The translations under genes and the position numbers were made by a program. A DNA stretch of 64,000 nucleotides from JAFDVL01 sp963794955 (lineage in GTDB: Bacteria; Acidobacteriota; Blastocatellia; RBC074): contig CAWCGF010000041.1 in assembly GCA_963794955.1 (NCBI GenBank), positions 85,821 through 149,820 of the forward strand. Reading direction: 5' to 3'. How positions within the stretch are numbered: position 1 is the first letter of the stretch; every line of letters starts with the position of its first letter. Below the pieces are notes generated by a model. The model was not told where the DNA came from. It did no database searches and saw only the letters and a list, made by a program, of their open reading frames with translations. Shown here piece by piece: positions 28,653 through 36,388 of this stretch.

Positions 28653-28718
28653 TAAACCAGCGCTTTCGTAATCTCTGGCGCGCTTCCCTCGCAACCTCAG
28701 GTCGCTTACGCTCGCGCG
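28606..28718. repeat. Element bounded by 23-bp inverted repeats
   Basis: Arms at 28606-28628 and 28696-28718 are exact reverse complements and contain GAGCGTAAGCGACCTGAG. The 67-base centre has no coding signal. The arms overlap the end of the small ORF upstream. It resembles a non-autonomous (MITE-like) insertion, or a dispersed palindromic repeat. Confidence 0.7.
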
Positions 28719-28735
28719 TACCGCACCGATAGCCA

Positions 28736-28990
28736 ATGCCAAAAACACTACGCCACAACCAAACCACAATCACGGCTTCTGAAGTCGCCGAGTTTATGTT
28801 TTGCGCCAAAGCCTGGCAGCTCAAACGTGACGGCAACGAACCGGATAGCCCGCAGCTGGAGACGGGAACCGCGTTTCATCGCCAGCACGGCAAACAGCTT
28901 TCGTGGGCCAGCAAGTTGCGGCGAGCGGGTTGGGTCTTGGCCGGATTGGCGTTGTTGTTACTTGGACTGCTGCTGTGGAGTTTGCGATGA
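28736..28990 (+). CDS. Cas4/Dna2-like nuclease, N-terminal piece with membrane anchor
   Basis: 84 residues. ITASEVAEFMFCAKAWQLK matches the N-terminal F-x-x-C-x-x-x-W motif of Cas4/RecB-type exonucleases, whose Cys is the first ligand of the 4Fe-4S cluster. TGTAFHRQHGKQL gives the motif I histidine. A membrane helix follows (AGWVLAGLALLLLGLLLW). The rest of the nuclease fold is missing but is encoded by the next gene, which starts inside this stop codon (ATGA overlap). It looks like a genuine split into two membrane proteins, because both halves have their own anchor. Confidence 0.75.
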   Translation: MPKTLRHNQTTITASEVAEFMFCAKAWQLKRDGNEPDSPQLETGTAFHRQHGKQLSWASKLRRAGWVLAGLALLLLGLLLWSLR

Positions 28991-29520
28991 GTTCCGGCCA
29001 GTTGATTATCATCACGTTCGTCTTGTTGCTCATGGCGGTGGCGTGTTTGCTGTTCGCCAAGGCTTTGCGGCGACGGAGTGGTTTGCCCGCAGGCGAAATC
29101 GTTTACGAAGACACGAGCGGGGATGACAGCGAGGCGCTTTTCTCTCAGCATTATGGATTGCAGGGCAAGCCGGATTATCTTTTGGATGAAGAGGACGGCG
29201 ATGGTCTTATCCCCGTTGAAGTGAAATCCAGCGCCGCGCCGCGCAATGGCAGGCCGTATCCATCGCATTTGATGCAGCTTGCGTGTTACTTCTTATTGGT
29301 CGAAGATGTGCTGGATTGCCCTGCGCCTTATGGATTGCTGCGCTATCGTGACCGCACATTGCGGGTGGAAAACACAAACGAATTGCGCGAGGAGTTGCTG
29401 GATGTGTTGGATGAAATGCGGGAGATATTGCAAGATGGCGAGGCACAACGCAGCCACAATCAAGCCCGTCGTTGCGCTGGATGTTCGGTCGCGTATGCTT
29501 GCGACGAACGATTGGCTTAA
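28987..29520 (+). CDS. Cas4/Dna2-like PD-(D/E)XK nuclease, C-terminal piece with membrane anchor
   Basis: 177 residues from the ATG at 28987. An N-terminal membrane helix (LIIITFVLLLMAVACLLFA) is followed by the nuclease core: GLQGKPDYLL (motif II Asp), IPVEVKSSAAPR (motif III E-x-K) and HLMQLACYFLLVED (QxxxY motif). The C-terminus has C-x2-C-x6-C (RRCAGCSVAYACDERL), the three remaining Fe-S ligands of Cas4. With the preceding 84-residue protein all catalytic and cluster residues of one Cas4-like enzyme are accounted for. No CRISPR array or other cas gene is visible, so a CRISPR role is not supported. Confidence 0.83.
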   Translation: MSSGQLIIITFVLLLMAVACLLFAKALRRRSGLPAGEIVYEDTSGDDSEALFSQHYGLQGKPDYLLDEEDGDGLIPVEVKSSAAPRNGRPYPSHLMQLACYFLLVEDVLDCPAPYGLLRYRDRTLRVENTNELREELLDVLDEMREILQDGEAQRSHNQARRCAGCSVAYACDERLA

Positions 29521-29545
29521 TCGGGTAGGCCGCGAAAGGAGAGCG

Positions 29546-30714
29546 ATGAGCAGCTTGCGGAGAGTTTCAATCATCCTGGCAACATTCGTTTTGATGTTGC
29601 TGCCACAAATTATGAACGCACAAACCAAACCACGCGCCCGTGATCTGGGCGTTCCCTTTGATGGGACGCCGGGCGCGCTCAATGCCATCACCGATGTCAA
29701 AGGCATCGAAATCGGCCACAGCACGATCATACGCGGCGCAGGCAAATTGCAAGTCGGCGTTGGCCCGGTGCGGACAGGCGTCACCGCCGTTTTACCACGC
29801 GGCAAACAATCCAACGTGCCGGTGTTTGCCGGATGGTTTTCGCTGAATGGCAACGGCGAAATGACGGGGACAACGTGGCTGGAAGAATCCGGCTTGCTCG
29901 AAGGCCCGGTGATGATTACGAATACGCACAGCGTCGGCGTCGTGCGTGATGCGGTCATCAAGTGGCAACTCAAGCAATACAGCCAGACCGCGCAGAGTTG
30001 GGGGTTGCCCGTCGTCGCCGAAACGTACGACGGTTATTTGAACGACATCAACGGCTTTCACGTCAAAGATGAACATGCATTTGAGGCGCTGAACAATGCG
30101 CGTTCCGGCGCAGTGGCGGAGGGCAATGTCGGCGGCGGCACGGGTATGATTTGCCACGAATTCAAAGGCGGCATCGGCACGTCATCGCGCAAGTTGAGCG
30201 AACAGCAAGGCGGTTTCACGGTCGGCGTGTTGGTACAAGCCAATTACGGGTTGCGCCAACAATTACGCATCGCGGGTGTGCCGGTGGGCGAAGAGATTAC
30301 GGATGGCGCATTTCGCCCCCGCGAGACGGGTTCGATCATCATTGTCGTAGCGACAGATGCACCCTTGTTGCCGCATCAGCTCAAGCGTCTGGCGCGGCGT
30401 GCGGCGCTTGGGCTAGCCCGCAATGGCAGCGTGGCGGGCAATGGTTCCGGTGATATTTTCATCGCGTTCTCAACGGCGAATGAAGAAGCCGGAAAGCAGG
30501 CAACATCGCGCCTGCGATGATGCTGCCGAATGAGAAGATGAATCCGTTATTTACGGCTACGGTGCAGGCGACCGAAGAAGCGATCATTAATGCGCTGGTC
30601 GCGGCGGAAACGATGACCGGGATTGACGATCACAAAGTCATCGCGCTGCCGCACGACCGCTTGCAACAAGTGCTGAAGAAGTACAATCGCTGGGTGATGC
30701 CGGGAAAGAAATAA
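29546..30714 (+). CDS. P1/S58 family peptidase (DmpA-like), exported, read across a frameshift
   Basis: The ATG at 29546 follows GAAAGGAGAGCG. A signal peptide (VSIILATFVLMLLPQIMNAQ) precedes ARDLGVPFDGTPGALNAITD, the S58 N-terminus, and VEIGHST-like IEIGHSTII. GNGSGDIFIAFST holds the Gly-Ser autoprocessing site and nucleophile. The frame ends at 30520, but the expected C-terminus (EKMNPLFTATVQATEEAIIN through ALPHDRLQQVL) continues in another frame to 30714. Restoring one base near 30490 in GGAAAG joins them. These self-cleaving aminopeptidases release N-terminal D- or L-residues or beta-peptides. It is 25 bases after the nuclease and overlaps the next start codon. Confidence 0.88.
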
Positions 30715-31892
30715 TGAAAATCCATCAATTACATTCCTGGGATTTGCACCCTTCGGAAGCGGTGATATTGCAAAGTCAACTCCGCGAAAAAGTCATGCTT
30801 CAACCGCTGCCAGAGAACATCAATTTCGTGGCCGGCGCGGACATCTCCTTCAATAAATTTTCCGAGGTGATTTATGCGGGCATTGTCGTCTTGCGTTTGC
30901 CGGAACTTGAAGTTGTTACTACTTCCGGCATTGTAACAACGACGAAATTCCCCTATGTACCCGGTTTGCTTTCTTTCCGCGAAGCGCCCGCGTTGCTCGA
31001 AGCCTGGGAAAAGCTGACGGTGCGGCCTGATGTCCTGGTGTTGGATGGGCAAGGCATCGCCCACCCACGCCGTATGGGCATTGCCTCACATACGGGCTTG
31101 TGGCTGAACTTGCCCACGATTGGTTGCGCGAAATCGGTATTAGTGGGGAAATACGAAGAGCCTTTGCCAGAAGCAGGAAACTGGACACCGATGATGCACA
31201 AGGGCGACACGATAGGCGCGGCGTTGCGTACCAAGCATCGCGTCAGTCCGGTGTATATTTCGCCGGGGTATCTGGCGGATTTGGATGGCGCAATAGATTT
31301 GGCCTTGCGTTGCTGTAAAGGCTACGCGACAAACGGGACGAGCAAGTATCGGATTCCTGAACCCACCCGGCTGGCGCATTTGTTTGTGAATGCGTTGCGG
31401 CGAGGCGAAGAGTGGATACCTGCCAACAATAAACCTATGGCACAACTTCCTGATTACCATGCAATGCTGCAAGTCGCCATCGCCGAAGCGCGACAAGGCC
31501 TGGCCGAAGGCGGCATTCCGATTGGCGCGGCGCTCTTCGACAGCCAGGGCAATCGGCTCGGCAGTGGGCACAATCGTCGCGTGCAGGAAGACGATCCTTC
31601 AGTGCATGGCGAAACGGATGCGTTTCGCAAAGCCGGACGACAACGCAGTTACTGCGACAAGATTATGGTGACGACGCTCGCGCCGTGTTGGTATTGCAGC
31701 GGGTTGATTCGCCAATTCAAAATCGGCACGGTGGTAGTGGGCGAGTCGGTGAATTTTGCGGGCGGTGTGGAGTGGCTCAGGGAAAATGGGGTTACGGTGA
31801 TTGATCTCGACTCTGCGGAATGTCGCCAATTATTGGCCACTTACATAACTGCTAATCCATTGATTTGGAACGAAGATATCGGAGAAGCGTAG
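30714..31892 (+). CDS. Endonuclease V fused to a cytosine deaminase (Fcy1-like) domain
   Basis: 392 residues. Residues 10-230 are endonuclease V (Nfi): VAGADISF (catalytic Asp), YVPGLLSFREAPALLEA (Glu), DVLVLDGQGIAHPRRMGIAS and CAKSVLVGKY; it nicks DNA or RNA at deoxyinosine. Residues 250-390 are a zinc deaminase: VHGETDAF (His and catalytic Glu) and TLAPCWYCSGLI (two Cys). The tail NPLIWNEDIGE and VVGESVNFAGG closely match yeast-type cytosine deaminase, not TadA. The linker EEWIPANNKPMAQLPDYHAM is where two genes could have been joined; a TAA in another frame sits 5 bases before that ATG, so an indel artefact cannot be excluded. Confidence 0.87.
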   Translation: MKIHQLHSWDLHPSEAVILQSQLREKVMLQPLPENINFVAGADISFNKFSEVIYAGIVVLRLPELEVVTTSGIVTTTKFPYVPGLLSFREAPALLEAWEKLTVRPDVLVLDGQGIAHPRRMGIASHTGLWLNLPTIGCAKSVLVGKYEEPLPEAGNWTPMMHKGDTIGAALRTKHRVSPVYISPGYLADLDGAIDLALRCCKGYATNGTSKYRIPEPTRLAHLFVNALRRGEEWIPANNKPMAQLPDYHAMLQVAIAEARQGLAEGGIPIGAALFDSQGNRLGSGHNRRVQEDDPSVHGETDAFRKAGRQRSYCDKIMVTTLAPCWYCSGLIRQFKIGTVVVGESVNFAGGVEWLRENGVTVIDLDSAECRQLLATYITANPLIWNEDIGEA

Positions 31893-32073
31893 CGCTCGGT
31901 GGACGAATTTTATAATTGACACTAAGAATCTCGAACCGTATAAAGGAACTCGTTTATGACAAATGACGATTGATCCCCGTGTACAAGCAACTTGTTGCTG
32001 CCCCTCAGCACCAACTATCGCCTGGTTGGTGTTGCCCTAATGCCCCCCTGCAAAGCTGCGAAGGATTATTCTT

Positions 32074-32670
32074 ATGGCCCTCTCAACGTCTTTCCCGGCC
32101 TCACCAGAAGAGGCACTGCCCCCAGATCATTTTACGCAAATACTGAAGGTATGCGCGACACTCGTGCTAGCGGATACTCCCGCCTTAAAATTGGCACACC
32201 TGACTTCACTCAAGCTGGATTTACGCGCGATTCAGGAAGTGGAAGCGATGAAAGGCTGCGCGACGGATGCGGACTTTGATGAACTGCTGTTTATGCCCAA
32301 AGTGCAGGATTTTCTGGCGCAAATACACCACGATGAGCAGGCGATCAAATCCTTTTGGTTGCTGGCGCGCATGTGTTATCTGGCCTTGCTAGAGGACTCC
32401 CACCGCGCGCAGGTGATTCAATCCAATCATCAGGTTTCGTGCAGGCCAGCCTTGTTGCTGGCGGAGTTTTACAACCTGCCCAACCTGCAAGAGCGACTGC
32501 GGCTGTTGAGTCGTCTTGCCTATCGGGACTTTGCGGCGTTCATCGCCGAAACCGATCAGCGCGCATTGCCGCTGCGGGCCGAGGGCAGCGTGTTCCTGAG
32601 TTCAATTCCCCACGACCAACAAAACAGCAAAGCCTGGCACGCTATGCATGGCATGTTTCTCGCGCGCTAG
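32074..32670 (+). CDS. Hypothetical protein, helical
   Basis: 198 residues from an ATG after GAAGGATTATTCTT. Mostly alpha-helical with no signal peptide, membrane segment or recognised motif. The reading frame and codon use look real. It ends 14 bases before the SPOR protein gene, so the two are probably co-transcribed and may act together. Confidence 0.7.
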   Translation: MALSTSFPASPEEALPPDHFTQILKVCATLVLADTPALKLAHLTSLKLDLRAIQEVEAMKGCATDADFDELLFMPKVQDFLAQIHHDEQAIKSFWLLARMCYLALLEDSHRAQVIQSNHQVSCRPALLLAEFYNLPNLQERLRLLSRLAYRDFAAFIAETDQRALPLRAEGSVFLSSIPHDQQNSKAWHAMHGMFLAR

Positions 32671-32684
32671 ATAGAGAGGAATGT

Positions 32685-33884
32685 ATGGAGTTGCATAATT
32701 TACCTGCCACCAGCAAGGACCTTGAAGCTGAAGTGCTGGCGCAATATCGCCGCTGCACAAGCGACCAAATCGTCGAGCGGTGGTTGAGCGAGGAACTCAC
32801 TCAGCTTGCGCACACCCCCTTGGAAACGTCCAGTTCATTCCAGCAGGAAGCCTGGCTTAAACGGTTGTTTGCGAGTCTCCGCCTGCATCATCTGGCGCAG
32901 GTCGGGGAAACAGCAATCATGGCGCAGTCGCACGCTGCCCCCTGCTCCGGTCAAGCGGGGCAAATCGAGGTGCTGGATATTCTAACCGAGCAGGGCGACT
33001 GGGCGCGTTTGTGTGTGCTGGGGACAGGAACGTATGAAATGCTGCTGCATCGTTTGCGCGCAATGGCGATGATGGGGACCATGTTGACCGCTTCTTCGGC
33101 TGAATATGTGACGCGATTTTGCACGGAACACGAGCGCTTCTGCGAGCCGCAAGCCGCTCTGAATATGGAGCGCAACTGGGTGCCGCTGTTGTTGTCCTTG
33201 CGTCAGGCGCTCATGGCCAGCCCCTTAATCGAAAAGCTCAAAAAGGTTGAAGCGCCTATCGCGCGTCAGTCGGAGCGGCGCGCACGTACTTCAGCTAAAC
33301 ATATCCAATACCCAGCCGTCTTCTCGTCCTGGCGGGAGCGCATTGTCACGTTTGGCTGTGGGTTCGGGTTAGTATTTATTTGTGTGGCAATTGTATTCGT
33401 TAGCCCGGCCTGGGTCCTGGTGCAGATCAAACATCGCACCAAAGTAGCGCCGGTTAGGGAAACATCTGCCGCTCCAGTCTTGCTGGCCAGTCCTGCGCCC
33501 GTGACGAAAGCCGTGCCGACGCCGATTCCAACAACAGAAATGGCGGCGACACCGGTTGCGGCACCAACGCCGGAGGTGGCAGTAACACCAGTTGCAACAC
33601 CGACACCGGTCATCGCTCCGACCGAGCGCGCCGGGTTTTATGTGATCGGGCTGGCTACCCGCGAGGAAGCGAACGCGCAAGCCGAAGCACAACAGCATCG
33701 GCAGAAAGGCTTGCAGCCGCGCGTGATTTACTCCTCGAATTGGTCAGGGTTGACACCGAATTACTATCAGGTGGTCTATGGCATCTTTGCGCGTCGTGGC
33801 GATACCGCGGCCTTGCGCAAAGACCTGGAACAGCGCGGGATCAAAACCTACGTGATGCACTCCGGCCAGCGCGTGCGCCCCTAA
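32685..33884 (+). CDS. Membrane protein with cytoplasmic helical region and C-terminal SPOR domain
   Basis: 399 residues from the ATG at 32685 (preceded by AGAGAGGAATGT); the longer upstream frame overlaps the preceding gene and is rejected. Residues 1-215 are helical, as in the neighbour upstream. A membrane helix lies near 225-250 (GCGFGLVFICVAIVFVSPAW). Then a Thr/Pro/Ala-rich linker (TPIPTTEMAATPVAAPTP) and a final 75 residues matching the SPOR fold (GFYVIGLATREEANAQAE through YYQVVYGIFARRGDTAAL), which binds denuded septal peptidoglycan in relatives. It could be a cell-division or envelope factor. Confidence 0.8.
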   Translation: MELHNLPATSKDLEAEVLAQYRRCTSDQIVERWLSEELTQLAHTPLETSSSFQQEAWLKRLFASLRLHHLAQVGETAIMAQSHAAPCSGQAGQIEVLDILTEQGDWARLCVLGTGTYEMLLHRLRAMAMMGTMLTASSAEYVTRFCTEHERFCEPQAALNMERNWVPLLLSLRQALMASPLIEKLKKVEAPIARQSERRARTSAKHIQYPAVFSSWRERIVTFGCGFGLVFICVAIVFVSPAWVLVQIKHRTKVAPVRETSAAPVLLASPAPVTKAVPTPIPTTEMAATPVAAPTPEVAVTPVATPTPVIAPTERAGFYVIGLATREEANAQAEAQQHRQKGLQPRVIYSSNWSGLTPNYYQVVYGIFARRGDTAALRKDLEQRGIKTYVMHSGQRVRP

Positions 33885-33910
33885 GAGTTCTGCTACGCGC
33901 AAAATAGTGA

Positions 33911-33945
33911 AGGGCGGTCCCTGCTTCCGCAGACCGCCCTTTTAC
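33911..33945 (+). terminator. Intrinsic terminator
   Basis: Stem AAGGGCGGTC / GACCGCCCTT (the outer A-T pairs extend it) with a 12-base loop, followed by TTTACT, 26 bases after the SPOR gene stop. Confidence 0.85.
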
Positions 33946-34052
33946 TGAAGGATAGAAGGAGCGCGAAGGAGGAGGCGAGTTGTGACAACCTGATGCCTCG
34001 CCCCCTGATGATTGTAGCCGACCGTCTTCAACCGCGCAGAGCTAATATGGCG

Positions 34053-35148
34053 TCATTGCATGGGACTGAGCGTCTGGGTGCCATTATTCGCTGCTGCTGC
34101 GCCTGCTGCTGCTCCCCCTACGATTGCTACGGTGGTTGTCACCAGCTCTTTAAACGGGACTGGAGCGGGAGTCGGAGTGGGAGTCGGAGTGGATGGAGAG
34201 CAGGGGGGTCTGTTGGGTCGGGTTGACCGTCTGGGTCGGGTGGACCGTCAATTTTGCCTTGAGTTTCATCAAGTCTATTTAAGTCTTCCCCAATACATTG
34301 TTGTGATTCTGCCAGGGAATTCTGAATCTTCTGCGAGACAATCTTGATAGGAGTCTTGCTGGTCGTCAATTGCGGCCTGATCCCCCTTCGACTTCGCTTG
34401 CTTTAAGTTCTTCCACCTCCCTTTCGAGGATTCTTGTCAGCTCTTTAATCTGAACTAGTTTGTCACTTACACAATTCAACTTTATGACATCTTTTGTCTC
34501 TACGTGCTTGATTCTGCATCTCTGTTACTTTCTCGAGAGCATTCTTGGCGTTCCCTAATTCTACCTTCTCATCTATTTTAGCCGACTGCGGGTTGCAGCG
34601 GGTCTTGTGCGAGGCTGCGGTTAGACTCAACTCTTGTCTTGCCCGTCGTCACATCCACTGTCAGTACGATGGCTTCACGGCCATCGGTCATAATCGGGCC
34701 ATCCGCGGTCCTCATCTTGATCCTGACTCCTACAGGCACAACGATGGTCGCGCGTCCGGCGCGCAACTCTCCGCCAAGCGTCGCGCCTTCCACTGCCAGC
34801 GTGAAATCGCTCGCGCTTGTCAGTTCCACCTGCCCCATCTGGCCAAAACTGAGAATGGCGGTGCTGTTCTCGCCAGTCCGCACGCCGCCACCACTAAACA
34901 CCGTGGTTCCATTGCTGGCGGACAAGACCATTAAGCGTCACCGCACCGTGGACGGACAGTTGGGCCGCCTGTGGTAATTTCACCGCACTCCGGGTGGGCG
35001 CAACGGTTCCCGCCCCGGACATATATCGCTGCAATTTCGACACGACCTGTGTCAGCGGGGTTCCAGTTACGAAACTTTGACAAAGCACTAAGGTGATCAC
35101 TACCGTCAAGGCTGTTGCCTGTTTGAAGTGAGTCATCTTCTTGTTCAT
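34053..35148 (-). pseudogene. Exported FecR-like protein, broken by several frameshifts
   Basis: The start at 35148 has a GGAGGTACCTC site and a signal peptide (ATALTVVITLVLCQSF). The frame shifts near 34925, and the next frame holds a FecR-like segment (AILSFGQMGQVELTSASDF, GGELRAGRATIVVPVGVRIK). That ends at a stop near 34578, after which a helical stretch, a DPDGQPDPTDPP region and a TPTPTPTPAPVPFKELV tail with an alanine/glycine-rich hydrophobic end are found in three changing frames, stopping at 34053. At least three indels are needed, including one in a C6 run. Either a decayed gene or a badly sequenced one. Confidence 0.6.
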
Positions 35149-35530
35149 GAGGTACCTCCAAATAGAAAAGGAATCGTTGAGTTTCAGGTCTGAGTCCTGC
35201 CCGCCAGTCCTCAACAGGAGGTGAGGACTCTAAAGTTTGAATCAGGAGAGGATTTCAGCCAACAAGGACTTGCAGAGTCAAAATATAGCTGGATTTACGC
35301 AAGTCTTTCGAGTTTCTCTGGGGCAGTGAAGCGAGCGAAAACAAAATATGTGAGAAGAACTTTTTACTACGGGCACATCGGGGGCGGATTATTTCCGACT
35401 TTGTCAGAATTTGCAAGTTGGAAATAGTCTTATCTCCCAACTGGCAAAAATACGGAAACCGCGAGACATTCCCATCGCGGCGCATCCTGACGTTTGGCAT
35501 GAAGACATCGGTGCAGAGTAACGGCGTTGC
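35149..35530. other. Gene-free stretch between the FecR-like gene and Uma2
   Basis: 382 bases with no convincing frame on either strand and no repeat that I can identify. Contains the upstream region of the leftward FecR-like gene. Confidence 0.45.
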
Positions 35531-36136
35531 TTATTCCAGCGGACGCAGCTTCGGTTTGCGTTCCTTGAAGGTGACGTTTTCGTACAGCGCCCGCAGCGAG
35601 AGTTCGCAACCCACGGACACTAATTGCACATCGTCATTGAGATTGGTGTATTCGCGCTGCTGCCACAGGTTGTCTTCCTGTTTGACGTAGTGGGTAACAT
35701 ACGGGCGATCTTGCGTGATGAGCAAATATTCGCAAAAACTTGGAATGGATTTGTAGTGCGAAAACTTGAGGCCGCGATCATAGCTTTCGGTAGATTCGGA
35801 CAGCACTTCGATGATGAGCGCGGGATTCGTCAAGGTATCTACGCCACCGATTTTCTCAAACTGTGCCTGCCCACAAAGCGCCGACGTGTCGCCATAACGA
35901 TAAGGCGGAAAGCTGGGGACTTTGATTCGCAGGTTCGCAGGGAAGATACGGCAACCGCGTTGCCTGAGTTGGCTGCCAAGATGAATCGCCAGACTTACCT
36001 CAATCTCGGCGTGTTCTTCGTTCACGCCGCTCATATCGAAGATTTCGCCATCCCAATATTCCAACCGCGCCTCGGATTGGCGATCTATTTCCAGATATTC
36101 TTCCAATGAGTATTGGTGTTTTGGTTGCGCTGGCAT
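35531..36136 (-). CDS. Uma2 family putative restriction endonuclease (DUF820)
   Basis: 201 residues with the Uma2 fold: YSLEEYLEIDRQSEARLEYW and DGEIFDMSG at the N-terminus, YRYGDTSALCG (usually YPDVSVVCG; Asp kept) and ALIIEVLSESTESYDRGLKF (E-x-L-S-x-S-T). PD-(D/E)XK superfamily by similarity. These proteins are abundant in cyanobacteria and some soil bacteria and have no settled function. It is isolated on the minus strand. Confidence 0.85.
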   Translation of the reverse strand: MPAQPKHQYSLEEYLEIDRQSEARLEYWDGEIFDMSGVNEEHAEIEVSLAIHLGSQLRQRGCRIFPANLRIKVPSFPPYRYGDTSALCGQAQFEKIGGVDTLTNPALIIEVLSESTESYDRGLKFSHYKSIPSFCEYLLITQDRPYVTHYVKQEDNLWQQREYTNLNDDVQLVSVGCELSLRALYENVTFKERKPKLRPLE

Positions 36137-36193
36137 GTTGTCTTCCTCCTCGTGCGAAAAAGCTTACTGCACCTTCAGCAAGACTCGCAATGC

Positions 36194-36388
36194 TTAATGA
36201 CAGCGAATACGGCGGCGCGGCTTTCGTACGAGCGGTGCCGTGTTCGCCGCCGCTCGCATCGCCCCTTCCACTTCCCGACACCATTTGCGGCAGGCAATGC
36301 AATACACCATCGTTTCGGGCGTCACGCCTGCGAGAACGATAGCGCATTGCGGGCAACGAACGGTAAGCGGTTCACTGGGCTTTGTCAT
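36194..36388 (-). CDS. Small zinc-ribbon-like protein
   Basis: 64 residues. CPQCAIVLAG and VYCIACRKWC give two C-x2-C pairs spaced like a rubredoxin-knuckle zinc ribbon, followed by a basic tail. The start ATG overlaps the inferred stop of the M20 gene (ATGA), so the two are probably translationally coupled. Too small for homology by eye; function unknown. Confidence 0.55.
   Translation of the reverse strand: MTKPSEPLTVRCPQCAIVLAGVTPETMVYCIACRKWCREVEGAMRAAANTAPLVRKPRRRIRCH

Noticed and set aside
28736..29520. CRISPR-Cas locus suggested by the Cas4-like genes
   Set aside because: No repeat-spacer array and no cas1, cas2 or effector gene is visible in the window.
32355..32684. Extended N-terminus of the SPOR protein
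   Set aside because: It overlaps the preceding gene in another frame and a good start with ribosome site exists at 32685.
34060..34347. Plus-strand frame rich in GVGVGV
   Set aside because: Antisense of the TPTPTP region in the broken FecR-like gene.
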